From positions 3,032,001-3,096,000 of the forward strand of contig NZ_JQNL01000001.1 in NCBI RefSeq assembly GCF_000745235.1: DNA of 64,000 nucleotides, given 5' to 3'. Under the pieces are notes generated by a model, which made no database searches, was not told the origin of the DNA, and saw only the letters and a list, made by a program, of their open reading frames with translations. The stretch comes from Luteibacter mycovicinus. GTDB lineage: Bacteria; Pseudomonadota; Gammaproteobacteria; Xanthomonadales; Rhodanobacteraceae. Positions within the stretch are counted from its first letter, which is position 1. Every line of letters begins with the position of its first letter. A program made the translations under genes and the position numbers. Positions 51,160 through 60,289 of this stretch are shown here, in pieces.

Positions 51160-52464
51160 TCAGAATCGCTCGAGCACGCCGGCGATGGTCGCCGTCATGA
51201 ACGTGGCGATGGAACCACCCAGCACGGCGCGCAGGCCGAGGCGGGCAAGGTCGCCGCGACGGTTCGGGGCGAGGCCACCGATGCCGCCGATCTGAATGGC
51301 GATGGACGAGAAGTTGGCGAAACCGCAGAGCGCGTACGTCGCGATGAGGCGGCTCTCCGGCAGCAGGTCCGGCAGATGCTTCGCCAGATCCGCATAGGCC
51401 ACGAATTCGTTGATGACCACCTTCTGGCCGATGAAGCTGCCGACCAGGGTCGCGTCCTGCCAAGGCACGCCGATCAGCCAGGCGACCGGGGAGAGCACCC
51501 AGCCGAAGATGGTCTCGAGGCTGAGCTTGATCTCGTGGCCGCTGTGAACGGTCAGCCAGGTGTTGAGGCTGTGGTCGCCGCCGACCGTGCCGAGCCACTG
51601 CACCGGGCCGTTGACCAGGGCGATCAGGGCGATGAAGGCGAGCAGCATGGCGCCGACGTTCATGGCCAGCTTGAGGCCGTCGCCCGCGCCGGTGGCCGCC
51701 GCGTCGATGACGTTCGCGGTGGTTTTCTCGACGTCGATCTTGACCGTGCCGCGGGTGAGCGGCTCCTGGGTCTCGGGGACCAGGATCTTGGCCAGCACCA
51801 TGGTGGCCGGGGCGGCCATCACGCTGGCGGTCAGCAGATGCTTCGCATAGAACATGCGCTGCGCCGGATCGTCGCCGCCGAGCATCGCCACGTAGGCGGC
51901 CATGACGGAGCCGGCGATGTGCGCCATGCCGCCGATCATGACGGTCATCAGCTCCGCCTGGGTCATCCGCTCGATGTACGGCTTGATGGTCAGCGGGGCT
52001 TCGGTCTGGCCGATGAACACGCTGGCGCAGACGCTGGTGGTCTCGGCGCCGGACACGCGCATCACCTTGGTGATCACCCAGGCCATGCCCTTGACGATCT
52101 GCTGCATCACGCCGATGTGGTACAGGATGCCGGTGAGGGCGGCGAAGAAGACGATGGTGGGCAGCACCTTGACGGCGAAGATCACGCCGAACTTTGAGCT
52201 GTCCAGCAGGCTGCCGAAGATGAAGCGCGAGCCGACGTCGACGTAATCCAGCAGATGCACGAAGCCCGTGGCGATCGCGTCGAACACGTCGCGACCCAGC
52301 GGCACCTTGAGCACGATGGCGGCGAAGGCGATCTGCAGGGCGACGCCGGTGGCGACCAGCTTCCAGTCGACCACACGCTTGTTATTCGAAAAGCAGAAAG
52401 CGATGCCGATGAGCACCGCCAACCCGAACAGGCCAAACAAAACGTGGCCGAACAGACCCAGCAT
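51160..52464 (-). CDS. NupC-type concentrative nucleoside transporter
   Basis: 434 residues, about 10 TM helices, CNT family. Conserved landmarks: SLLDSSKFGVIFAVKVLP, GQTEAPLTIKPYI near the pore, GGMAHIAGSVMAAYV, VINEFVAYADL and CGFANFSSIAIQIGGIG. CNT proteins import nucleosides with H+ or Na+. The initial segment is MLGLFGHVLFGLFG, and the gene has no other partner than the downstream kinase. Inferred role is nucleoside salvage. Specificity for purines or pyrimidines cannot be read from sequence. Confidence 0.9.
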   Translation of the reverse strand: MLGLFGHVLFGLFGLAVLIGIAFCFSNNKRVVDWKLVATGVALQIAFAAIVLKVPLGRDVFDAIATGFVHLLDYVDVGSRFIFGSLLDSSKFGVIFAVKVLPTIVFFAALTGILYHIGVMQQIVKGMAWVITKVMRVSGAETTSVCASVFIGQTEAPLTIKPYIERMTQAELMTVMIGGMAHIAGSVMAAYVAMLGGDDPAQRMFYAKHLLTASVMAAPATMVLAKILVPETQEPLTRGTVKIDVEKTTANVIDAAATGAGDGLKLAMNVGAMLLAFIALIALVNGPVQWLGTVGGDHSLNTWLTVHSGHEIKLSLETIFGWVLSPVAWLIGVPWQDATLVGSFIGQKVVINEFVAYADLAKHLPDLLPESRLIATYALCGFANFSSIAIQIGGIGGLAPNRRGDLARLGLRAVLGGSIATFMTATIAGVLERF

Positions 52465-52592
52465 CGCGACTTACCCCTATGAAGGCCGGGGGTAGCCCCG
52501 TGACCGCTTGTAAAAACGCGAGGTTACGGGAGGTGGTCTCGTGGAGCAAGGTACAGTGCGAAATTGGGGTGAAGACGGGTAATCTCGGAGGC

Positions 52593-53222
52593 ATGAATCT
52601 GTTTCTCACCATCGCGATCGTGCAGATCGTCGCCCTGATCACGCCGGGGCCCGATTTTTTCTTCGTCTCCCAGCTCGCCGCCAGTCGTTCGCGGCGTGAG
52701 GCCTTTGCCGGTGTGATCGGCATTGCCCTCGGGGTGGCGGTATGGGCCGCTCTGGCCTTGCTCGGCCTGCAGCTGCTCCTGCACCGGCTGGCGTGGCTGG
52801 AACGGGGAATCGCCATTCTCGGCGGCGCTTATCTGTGCTGGATGGGTCTGCAGATGCTGCGCGCGTCGTGGAAGACGGCCCCCGACGCCGCCGTGCCCGT
52901 GGTCGATGTCCGTGGTTCCAGCCCCGGGCGGGCCCTGATGCGCGGCCTGGCGACCAATCTGGCCAACCCCAAGGCGGCCGTGTACTTCGCGTCGATCTTC
53001 TCCGCGTTTGTAGGCGACGGCATGAGTGGCGCGGCGCGGTGGGGCCTCTGGGCGATGGTGACGGCCGAGACCGTGCTGTGGTTCGGGCTGGTGGCGGCGA
53101 TCTTCGCGATGCCAGCCATGCGCCGGGCCTACGTGCGGGCCGGCCGCTGGATCGACGGCGGTGCGGGCGCGATCTTCACCGCCTTCGGCCTGCACCTGGT
53201 CTGGGCGGGCGTCAGGCGCTGA
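52593..53222 (+). CDS. LysE/RhtB-family exporter
   Basis: 209 residues from the ATG at 52593 with CGGAGG upstream. Six TM helices with the family start FLTIAIVQIVALITPGPDFFFV, GIALGVAVWA, and the TNLANPKAAVYF motif in the middle. It exports amino acids or homoserine lactone-like compounds across the inner membrane. Size equals RhtB/RhtC. Its convergent neighbour is the MarR gene, 4 bases away. Confidence 0.88.
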   Translation: MNLFLTIAIVQIVALITPGPDFFFVSQLAASRSRREAFAGVIGIALGVAVWAALALLGLQLLLHRLAWLERGIAILGGAYLCWMGLQMLRASWKTAPDAAVPVVDVRGSSPGRALMRGLATNLANPKAAVYFASIFSAFVGDGMSGAARWGLWAMVTAETVLWFGLVAAIFAMPAMRRAYVRAGRWIDGGAGAIFTAFGLHLVWAGVRR

Positions 53223-53226
53223 CGAC

Positions 53227-53676
53227 TCAGGACGGACGTTCCAGGTTTTTGGTCACCTGAGCCAGGCTTTCGGCCAGGACAGCCAGATCCGGATGACCGA
53301 CGCCCTCCAGCGCCGTGCGGGCGAGGTCGGCGATCAGGGCACGAACCCGCTCCGCCATGCGCTTGCCCGCCACGGTCAGCACGATGTTGACCAGCCGACG
53401 GTCGGCCTCGTTGCGGTCGCGCCGCAGCAGGCCGCGCTCGATGCAGGCGTCCACGGCATGGGTGACGGTACTGGCGTTGACCCCGCAGGCGCCCGCCAGT
53501 TCGGTGGAGATCATGCTGCCGCGCGTGGCCATCAACAGCAGCATGTCGCTCTGCAATGCCGTGATGCCGAACTCGCGCTGGGCGCGCCGGCCCACGGCGT
53601 CGCGAAGCCGGGAGCCGGCCAGCATCAGGCGCCGCCCCAGATCCACGGCGGTGGGCGTGTCGTTGCGGCCGCTCAT
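53227..53676 (-). CDS. MarR-family transcriptional regulator
   Basis: 149 residues. The winged HTH runs from about 35 to 110 (REFGITALQSDMLLLMATRGSM, STELAGACGVNASTVTHAVDACIERGLLRRDRNEADRRLVNIVLT), with helices for dimerisation at both ends. It most likely represses genes for export or stress. The start at 53676 was chosen over the longer frame; a site is weak. Convergent with the LysE gene, which it may or may not regulate. Confidence 0.85.
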   Translation of the reverse strand: MSGRNDTPTAVDLGRRLMLAGSRLRDAVGRRAQREFGITALQSDMLLLMATRGSMISTELAGACGVNASTVTHAVDACIERGLLRRDRNEADRRLVNIVLTVAGKRMAERVRALIADLARTALEGVGHPDLAVLAESLAQVTKNLERPS

Positions 53677-53806
53677 GGGCGGATGGATCGCACGGTCATG
53701 ATGAAGTGTCCTGCCTTCTGCCCGGCGCAAGGATACTCATGGAATGACGCCATGGATTGACTGAAACCGCATGTGTTTGTCGATTCCGTCCGGCGGCGGC
53801 GCGGAC

Positions 53807-54574
53807 TCAGTCGACGTTCCGGCGCCACGCGCCCGGTGGCATGCCTACCGTCCTGGTAAACACCCGGGTGAAGTGGCTCTGCTCCGCGAAGCCACAGGCC
53901 AGGGCGATGTCGGCCAGCGACATGGCGGTCGCCCGGAGCAACTCCCGCGCGCGGTCGATCCGGCGGTCCAGCAGCCAGCGATGCGGCGGCTTGCCCAGGC
54001 TCCGGCGGAAGGCGCGCGAAAAATGATTGACCGAAAGCCCGCAGGCGTCGGCGACGGCGGACACCGGGAACGACTGGTCGAGGCGCTCTTCCATGAAGGC
54101 GGTGGCGCGTCGTTCCTGCCAGCCGGCCAGGCCGCCGCGCGCGGCGCCCGCTTCGGCTCGCGGGCCGGCGCAGGGCAGAATGGCGCGCAACGCCAGGGCG
54201 ACATGCGCCAGCAGAGGAGCGTTCGGCGCCTCGGCACGGAGCCCGTCGAACAGCACCTGCGCGAGCGTGCGCACCGCGGGCGGGTGACCGTGGGGGATCA
54301 CTCCATCGGTCTGGCAGCGGAACAGGATCGCTCCCCCGTTTTCGGTATCGGCCGGGCGGGTGGGGCGGTAGATGAGCAGCAGATCGTCATCCTGCCCGTC
54401 GACGGCGTCGATATGGATCTCGGTCAGCTGGTCGCGGTTGCGAAGATCGTCGACGCGTCCGTGTGCCGCCGACGCGCCACGATGTTCGAGGGCAGCCGAA
54501 CGGCGCACCGGATCCACGATGATCGTGGCGGTACGTGGACGACAGCTGGCGGTGACAGATTCGGCGCGGTACAT
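53807..54574 (-). CDS. AraC-family transcriptional regulator
   Basis: 255 residues from the ATG at 54574, preceded by AAGGGGA. The C-terminal 100 residues hold two HTH motifs (FPVSAVADACGLSVNHFSRAFRRSLGKPP and SLADIALACGFAEQSHFTRVFTRTVGMPPGAWRR in pieces), close to the AraC type with a short N-terminal domain. The N-terminal part has no clear cupin. Its targets are not evident; the neighbouring trehalose-type gene is transcribed in the same direction upstream. Confidence 0.85.
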   Translation of the reverse strand: MYRAESVTASCRPRTATIIVDPVRRSAALEHRGASAAHGRVDDLRNRDQLTEIHIDAVDGQDDDLLLIYRPTRPADTENGGAILFRCQTDGVIPHGHPPAVRTLAQVLFDGLRAEAPNAPLLAHVALALRAILPCAGPRAEAGAARGGLAGWQERRATAFMEERLDQSFPVSAVADACGLSVNHFSRAFRRSLGKPPHRWLLDRRIDRARELLRATAMSLADIALACGFAEQSHFTRVFTRTVGMPPGAWRRNVD

Positions 54575-54685
54575 GGCCGATCCCCTTCGATATCGGATGG
54601 CCACCCAAGGATTGCGCACGCAAGGACCGCCTCCCTACCCCCATTAGAGGTAGCCCTTCATTTTTCATAAGCGCGCCGGTGATTT

Positions 54686-56341
54686 TCAGACGCCGTCGAC
54701 TTCCTTGCGCTTGAGGATGTAGCCCAGTCCGCCCTCGCGGAACCACCGGTAACCGTATGGCTCGAGCAGGATCCGATGGCGGCCGTTCGGGTCCTGCTCG
54801 CTGTGATCGTCCGACAGCAGGTTGGTCAGGCGATCGTCCAGCGGGAACACCGCCTCGCACGGCGCGTCCGACATGTTGTGCAGGAACATCACGCTGTTGC
54901 CCCGCCATGTGTAACGGATCATCAGGATCGCGTCGTCATCCAGCGGCATGACCTCGAAGTCACCCCACGACACCTCCAGCACCTCCTTGCGCATGCGGAT
55001 GACGCGTTCCATCCAGTTGAGCAGGGAGCCGGGGTCACGGCGCTGCTCGGCGACATTGACGTGCGGGTAGCCGAAGGGCCCGTCGCTGATGACCTTGCCG
55101 ACGGCACGCTTCGCGTCGGTGAACCCGGCAAGCCGTTCCGTCGACCATTGCATCGGCGTGCGCGCGCACTCGCGCTCGGGCAACGAAAGATCGTCGCCCA
55201 TGCCGATCTCGTCGCCATAGCGGATGACCGGCGTGCCGGGGAGCGTGAGCATCAGCGAGTAAGCGAGCTCGAGCCGGCGACGGTCGTTGCGCAGCATCGG
55301 CGCCAGGCGTCGGCGGATGCCGCGGTCATAAAGCTGCATGTCCTTGTCGGGACCGAACTCGGCGAAGACCCGCGCCTGCTGCGCCTTCGTCAACCGGCCC
55401 AGATCGAGCTCGTCGTGATTGCGCAGGAACAGCGCCCATTGACCGGTCGACGGTCGTGGTTTGGTTTTTTCCAGCGCCTTGACCAGGGGGCGCACATCCG
55501 CCGCCGCCAGCGCATAAAACAGATTCTGGTTGACCTGGAAGTTGAACATCATCTGCAGACGGTCGCCGTCGTCGCCGAAATACTCCAGGTCGTCCTTGGG
55601 CAGCACGTTGGCTTCGGCAAGGATGATGGCGTCGCCCTGCCGCCACTGCAGCAGTTCGCGGAAGGAACGCAGCATGTCGAACTGCTCCTTCGGCTTCTTG
55701 ACGTCGGCGCCTTTGGTGGCGATGACGAAGGGCACTGCGTCCATCCGGAAGCCCGACACACCCAGCTGCGTCCAGAAGCCCATGATCTTGAGGATCTCGG
55801 CCTGCACATACGGGTTGGCGGTGTTGAGGTCGGGCTGGAAATCGTAGAAGCGGTGGAAGTACCAGGCCTTCGCGCGCTTGTCATAGGTCCAGGTGCTCTT
55901 CTGCACTCCCGGGAAGACCATGCCCTCATCCGCGGTGGCCGGCTTCGTCTTCGACCAGACATACCAGTCGCGGTACTTCGACGAGGGGTCGCGGCAGGCC
56001 TCGCGAAACCACGGGTGTTTGTCCGAGGTGTGGTTCACCACGAGATCGATCAGCACGCGCATGCCGCGTTGCCGCGCCGCATGGGTGAACTCGACGAAGT
56101 CACCCAGCGTGCCGTAGCGCGGATCCACGTTGTAATAGTCGGCGATGTCGTAACCGCCGTCGCGCAACGGCGAGGTCTGGAAGGGCATCAGCCAGACGGC
56201 GGTGACGCCCAGCCCCTGCAGGTAATCCAGTCGCCGGCTCAGACCCTGAAAGTCGCCGATGCCGTCGCCGTTGGAGTCCTGGAAACTGCCCACGGACAGG
56301 CAGTAGATCACGGCGTTTTTGTACCAGAGGTCGTTGATCAT
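54686..56341 (-). CDS. GH13 enzyme, trehalose-synthase-like
   Basis: 551 residues. TIM-barrel motifs: DSNGDGIGDFQGL at 22-34, DGGYDIADY, DLVVNHTSDKHPWF at 99-112, nucleophile Asp201 in GFRMDAV, acid Glu243 in ILAEAN, and Asp310 in RNHDELD. The length and the opening WYKNAVIYCLSVGSF resemble maltose alpha-D-glucosyltransferase (TreS), which converts maltose to trehalose; the maltokinase part of long TreS forms is missing. Trehalose is a stress protectant, and the second GH13 gene lies head-to-head 166 bases away. Other alpha-glucan activities are possible. Confidence 0.8.
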   Translation of the reverse strand: MINDLWYKNAVIYCLSVGSFQDSNGDGIGDFQGLSRRLDYLQGLGVTAVWLMPFQTSPLRDGGYDIADYYNVDPRYGTLGDFVEFTHAARQRGMRVLIDLVVNHTSDKHPWFREACRDPSSKYRDWYVWSKTKPATADEGMVFPGVQKSTWTYDKRAKAWYFHRFYDFQPDLNTANPYVQAEILKIMGFWTQLGVSGFRMDAVPFVIATKGADVKKPKEQFDMLRSFRELLQWRQGDAIILAEANVLPKDDLEYFGDDGDRLQMMFNFQVNQNLFYALAAADVRPLVKALEKTKPRPSTGQWALFLRNHDELDLGRLTKAQQARVFAEFGPDKDMQLYDRGIRRRLAPMLRNDRRRLELAYSLMLTLPGTPVIRYGDEIGMGDDLSLPERECARTPMQWSTERLAGFTDAKRAVGKVISDGPFGYPHVNVAEQRRDPGSLLNWMERVIRMRKEVLEVSWGDFEVMPLDDDAILMIRYTWRGNSVMFLHNMSDAPCEAVFPLDDRLTNLLSDDHSEQDPNGRHRILLEPYGYRWFREGGLGYILKRKEVDGV

Positions 56342-56507
56342 GACGGCACTCGCGGCTTCGGGTTCGCGAGAGCGTACGGGGGGACGTGTGAAGGCGTTTC
56401 CTACACAACGGATTGGCGAGGCTCAGCCATCGCCGACAGCCAGCCTGCTGGCGGCGCTCCCGCCCCGCTGGGAGGCAACCCTGTTGGCGATGCTCAGAGG
56501 AAACCGC

Positions 56508-58076
56508 ATGCCCGATCGTTCATGGTGGCGCAACGGCGTCATCTACCAGGTCTACCCCCGCTCGTTCGCCGATGCCAACGGCGACGGCATCGGCGATCTC
56601 GACGGCCTGCGCGGCAAACTCCCTTATCTTGCCGACCTCGGTATCGATGCCATCTGGATCTCGCCGATGTATCCCTCGCCCATGGCCGATTTCGGCTACG
56701 ACGTGAGTGATTACCGCGGCGTGGACCCGCTGTTCGGCGACATCGAACGGATGGATGCGGTCATCGCCGACGCCCATGCGCTGGGCCTGAAGATCATCCT
56801 CGATTTCGTACCCAATCACAGCTCGGATGAGCATCCCTGGTTTCGTGAAAGCCGGCGTTCGCGCGACAGCGCGTTCCGTGACTGGTATCTCTGGCGCGAC
56901 CCCGCGCCCGACGGCGGTCCACCGAACAACTGGCTGTCGAACTTCGGCGGCAGTGCGTGGACCTTCGATGAAGGCACGGGCCAGTACTACCTGCATCTCT
57001 TCCTCGACAAGCAGCCCGATCTCAACTGGCGACACCCCGCGCTGCGCGAGGCCATGTTCGAGTCGATGCGGTTCTGGCTGCGGCGTGGTGTGGACGGCTT
57101 CCGCGTCGACGTGCTTTACCACGTGATGAAGGACGCCGAATTCCGTGACAATCCGCTCAATCCGGCCTACCGCGACGGTATCGATTCCGAGGCCAACCGT
57201 TTTCTGCCGACCCATATCGCGGACCTGCCCGAAACGATGGACGTGGTCGCGGCGATGCGCGCCGTCGTCGATGAGTTTCCCGACCGCGTACTGATCGGCG
57301 AGTTGTACCTTCCGCTGGAACGCATCGTCGCCTACTACGGCGACCGGTTGCAGGGCGCGAATCTGCCCTTCAATTTTCTGCTGATCGGCGCCGCGTGGGA
57401 CGCGCGCACCATCGGGTCGCTGGTGGAGCGTTACGAAGCGGCCTTGCCTCCCGGTGGCTGGCCGAACTGGGTGCTCGGCAATCACGATAAGCCGCGTATC
57501 GCTTCGCGCGTCGGCGACGCGCAGGCGCGTGTCGCGGCGATGCTCCTTCTGACGCTGCGCGGTACCCCGACGCTCTATTACGGCGACGAGATCGGTATGC
57601 GTGACGTAGCCATTCCGCGCGCCGAGGTCCGTGATCCGTTCGAGATCAACGAGCCGGACAAGGGGCTTGGCCGGGACCCGCAGCGGACCCCGATGCGCTG
57701 GACGCCGGCACCCGGGGCGGGTTTTACCGACGGCACACCATGGCTTCGGCTCGGCGACGGCGTCGCAAGCCGCAATGTGGAAACCGAGGCTGCCGATCCC
57801 TCGTCGATCTGGTCGTTGTATCGATCGCTGCTGTGGATGCGACGCGCCTCACGCGCATTGAGCATCGGCAGTGTCCGCATTCTCGGTGTCAGCGATCAGG
57901 CGCTGGCGTATGAGCGAGTCGATGGCGACGAGCGCATCGTGGTGTGCCTGAACTTCACGGAGGTTCCAGCCGTTCTTCCGATCGACGAGCCCGCCGGCCG
58001 CGCCGTGCTGTCGACCTATGGCGATATCCGGCAAGGTCCGTTGCGTCCCTCGGAGGGGCGTATCTACCTCTCGTGA
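56508..58076 (+). CDS. GH13 alpha-glucosidase-like enzyme
   Basis: 522 residues from the ATG at 56508, with AGAGGA upstream. Motifs: DANGDGIGDLDGL at 22-34, DFVPNHSSDEHPWF at 99-112, nucleophile Asp201 in GFRVDVL, acid Glu265 in LIGELYLP, and Asp327 in GNHDKPR, matching the oligo-1,6-glucosidase/alpha-glucosidase group. No signal peptide, so it acts on imported oligosaccharides. Divergent from the trehalose-synthase-like gene; a shared promoter in 56342-56507 is likely. Together they may interconvert maltose, oligosaccharides and trehalose. Confidence 0.88.
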   Translation: MPDRSWWRNGVIYQVYPRSFADANGDGIGDLDGLRGKLPYLADLGIDAIWISPMYPSPMADFGYDVSDYRGVDPLFGDIERMDAVIADAHALGLKIILDFVPNHSSDEHPWFRESRRSRDSAFRDWYLWRDPAPDGGPPNNWLSNFGGSAWTFDEGTGQYYLHLFLDKQPDLNWRHPALREAMFESMRFWLRRGVDGFRVDVLYHVMKDAEFRDNPLNPAYRDGIDSEANRFLPTHIADLPETMDVVAAMRAVVDEFPDRVLIGELYLPLERIVAYYGDRLQGANLPFNFLLIGAAWDARTIGSLVERYEAALPPGGWPNWVLGNHDKPRIASRVGDAQARVAAMLLLTLRGTPTLYYGDEIGMRDVAIPRAEVRDPFEINEPDKGLGRDPQRTPMRWTPAPGAGFTDGTPWLRLGDGVASRNVETEAADPSSIWSLYRSLLWMRRASRALSIGSVRILGVSDQALAYERVDGDERIVVCLNFTEVPAVLPIDEPAGRAVLSTYGDIRQGPLRPSEGRIYLS

Positions 58077-58113
58077 CCGAAGGGTGTCCCGCCGTCCATA
58101 CGGGCAGTGCGCG

Positions 58114-58290
58114 TCACATCACCCAGCGCAGGATCGCCGCGACGATGGCTATCAGAGCGGCGACCACGACCACATGTCGCAGGTACGCGCCGCCCGACAC
58201 GCCACCGTCGTAACTGGCGTCGTCGAATTCATGCGATGCGTCGTGCGGGTGTCGCACGAAGGGGAGGCGGAAGCGTCGTTTTCGGGCCAT
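58114..58290 (-). CDS. Small single-pass membrane protein
   Basis: 58 residues, MARKRRFRLPF to a C-terminal TM helix (HVVVVAALIAIVAAILRWVM, in two runs). A His/Asp-rich linker connects a highly basic head and the helix. It starts 8 bases after the stop of the Cys/His-rich gene upstream, so it is probably co-transcribed with it. No family recognised. It is too short to appear in a standard gene list. Confidence 0.6.
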   Translation of the reverse strand: MARKRRFRLPFVRHPHDASHEFDDASYDGGVSGGAYLRHVVVVAALIAIVAAILRWVM

Positions 58291-58298
58291 GCGGCATC

Positions 58299-59255
58299 TT
58301 AGCCGTTACCGACCCGGGAGGTGTTCTTCAGTTCTTCGAGAATCTCGGGCCCTCGCACGTCGATATGGTCGAGATTGTTGACGTAGAAGCGGACGAACGG
58401 TTTTTCGGCATCCTTCGGCATCCAGGGCTTCGCCCAGACGAAGACCACGCAATAGCCATCGGCCTCGGCGATGAGCTTGTCGAGGCGCGCCCGAAGCAGC
58501 TTGCGCACGGGATAGGCGTCGATGTCCTTCGCGGTGAGCGTGATGGTCGGGCGCAGTTCCTGGTCGTCGTGCCGGAACGGGCGCGAGAAGCGGAGGTAAT
58601 ACCCGCCTTCCCGGGTGGCCCGCAGCGATGCCGTGCCCCACCAGACCGCACGGGTTCCGGTCAGCTCGGCGGCTTTCTGGCGAAAGACGTTGCGGAACAG
58701 CGCCTCGTAGGTGGTGGTCTCTCCACCGATCTCCACTTCGGCCTCGGCGAGGTCTTTGTCGCGACGGTGCTCGAGGAATTTCTGGACGAGCGAGGAGAGG
58801 CGATAGTAGTGGCTGGGGCGGGGGGTGACGCCGGGGCGTGGGCCACGGGGCGTCGCGCCCGCTGCCGCGGTATCGCCGGCGGGGCTGGCTCCTGCACGGG
58901 TCGCGGCGCTTTCCGCGGATGGGGCGGTAACGGCGGGGAGGCGGCGGAAATGATCGGCGGGGCGTTCGGCCTCGAAGATGTCGGGGCGTTTTTCTTTTTT
59001 CGTCTCGTTCGCCGGGTGGGCGACTTCGCAGCTCGCCGCGTGATCTTCGATGCGCCGCGAGCGGAAATAAGGGCGAATGCGCAGGTTCTGCTCGGCTTTG
59101 TCGAGGCAGGCGCAGATCAGCTGGGCCGTGCAGGCGTGGCCCACGCAGAAAAAGGTGGGCGCGTCGCCGAGCAGGTCGGCCCAGTAAAGCTCGTAGGCGC
59201 GCTCGGCGGTCAGTGGCTCGTTGCGGCTGGGGGTAGTCGCTTCTTCGATCGACAC
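58299..59255 (-). CDS. Cys/His-rich protein of unknown function
   Basis: 318 residues, GTG start. Residues 37-80 contain a possible zinc-binding region: C37, H40, C42, C48, C50, then RPYFRSRRIEDH with H72, C76 and H80. A Pro/Ala/Thr-rich linker follows at about 105-150. The C-terminal half is a mixed domain with FRSGGYYLRF-like and VVFVWAKPWMPKDAEKPFVRFYVNN strands. The Cys-x-x-H head followed by a R-P-x-F-R helix recalls zinc fingers that come before DNA-binding domains, but no known family is clear. It is in a row with the 58-residue membrane protein downstream. Confidence 0.6.
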   Translation of the reverse strand: MSIEEATTPSRNEPLTAERAYELYWADLLGDAPTFFCVGHACTAQLICACLDKAEQNLRIRPYFRSRRIEDHAASCEVAHPANETKKEKRPDIFEAERPADHFRRLPAVTAPSAESAATRAGASPAGDTAAAGATPRGPRPGVTPRPSHYYRLSSLVQKFLEHRRDKDLAEAEVEIGGETTTYEALFRNVFRQKAAELTGTRAVWWGTASLRATREGGYYLRFSRPFRHDDQELRPTITLTAKDIDAYPVRKLLRARLDKLIAEADGYCVVFVWAKPWMPKDAEKPFVRFYVNNLDHIDVRGPEILEELKNTSRVGNG

Positions 59256-59314
59256 GGTGGTGGTCCGGCGTCCCTGGTTGGCCCACTTTAGCGCGAGGTG
59301 GTTCCGCCAGCCTC

Positions 59315-59584
59315 CTAAAACGCCCCGAACCCGTGCGGTACTCCAAGGCCAAGATCCCGCCGCACACCCCGCAGAAACGCGAGCACCTCCTCATACCTTC
59401 CGGAAGCGACCAGCGCTTCGGCGGTCTCACGACCCAGCACACCGATCGGGTCCTCGCGATACCACGCGATCCGGGCATCTTCGTCGGGCTCGAGCCGGGC
59501 CGCTTCACGCAGCACCTGCCAGGCGTGGGATTTGCGCGCGGGGCCCGGCGCGGAGCGGATATCGACAATGCGTGCGTACGACAT
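59315..59584 (-). CDS. Small protein with MbcA/ParS-like (DUF2384) C-terminus
   Basis: 89 residues, AGGT upstream of the ATG. The last half reads DPIGVLGRETAEALVASGRYEEVLAFLRG, similar to the toxin-binding domain of MbcA/ParS-type antitoxins (P-x-x-x-L-G-R-x-x-A-L-V-x-x-G-R-x-x-x-V-L). There is no XRE helix and no RES-domain toxin next to it. It could be an orphan antitoxin-like protein or an unrelated small protein; the call is tentative. Confidence 0.45.
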   Translation of the reverse strand: MSYARIVDIRSAPGPARKSHAWQVLREAARLEPDEDARIAWYREDPIGVLGRETAEALVASGRYEEVLAFLRGVRRDLGLGVPHGFGAF

Positions 59585-59686
59585 GCGACTAACCTCGATG
59601 CGTTGGCGGGACGTCGCCGATACGCGGCGTAAACGCCAGCGTGCCTACCTTGTCATTCCCGATGCTTTCAAAAGAGGAGATCCACC

Positions 59687-60286
59687 GTGGCGAAGGTCCT
59701 CGTTCTTTATTACTCCACGTACGGTCATATCGAAAAAATGGCCAACGCGGTGGCCGAAGGCGCCCGTGAAGCCGGTGCCCATGTCGACATCAAGCGCGTG
59801 CCGGAAACCGTGCCCGAAGACGTGGCCCGCAACGCCCATTTCAAGCTCGACCAGCCCGCGCCCATCGCCCGCGTGGATGAGCTGGAGTCGTACGACGCCA
59901 TCATCGTCGGCACGGGTACCCGGTACGGCCGGATCACCTCGCAGATGGCCGCGTTCCTCGATCAGACCGGCCCGCTCTGGGCACGTGGCGCGCTCAACGG
60001 CAAAGTCGGCGGCGCGTTCGCGTCCACGGCGTCCCAGCATGGCGGTCAGGAAACGACCTTGTTCTCGATCATCACCAATCTGTTGCACCTGGGCATGATT
60101 CCCGTGGGCCTTCCCTACAGTTTCCAGGGCCAGCTGAAGCTGGACGAGGTGACCGGCGGCAGTCCCTACGGCGCTACGACCCTCGCCGCGAGCGACGGTT
60201 CCCGTCAGCCGAGCGAAAACGAACTGGCCGGCGCACGTTTCCAGGGCAAGCACATCGCCGAAGTGGCCGCAAAACTTTTCGGCTGA
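59687..60286 (+). CDS. wrbA: NAD(P)H:quinone oxidoreductase WrbA
   Basis: 199 residues, GTG start with GAGGAGA 6 bases upstream. Flavodoxin-like fold with the FMN phosphate loop [12 protein letters not shown] at 8-19, [22 protein letters not shown] and [15 protein letters not shown] at the isoalloxazine site. WrbA reduces quinones by two electrons with NADPH and protects against oxidative stress. Monocistronic; the convergent AraC gene stops 3 bases later. Confidence 0.92.
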   Translation: MAKVLVLYYSTYGHIEKMANAVAEGAREAGAHVDIKRVPETVPEDVARNAHFKLDQPAPIARVDELESYDAIIVGTGTRYGRITSQMAAFLDQTGPLWARGALNGKVGGAFASTASQHGGQETTLFSIITNLLHLGMIPVGLPYSFQGQLKLDEVTGGSPYGATTLAASDGSRQPSENELAGARFQGKHIAEVAAKLFG

Positions 60287-60289
60287 GGC

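Noticed and set aside
50452..59291. Long plus-strand frames of 581, 644 and 394 codons over nupC, the GH13 gene and the Cys/His-rich gene
   Set aside because: Each is antisense to a gene with recognisable motifs or better start signals.
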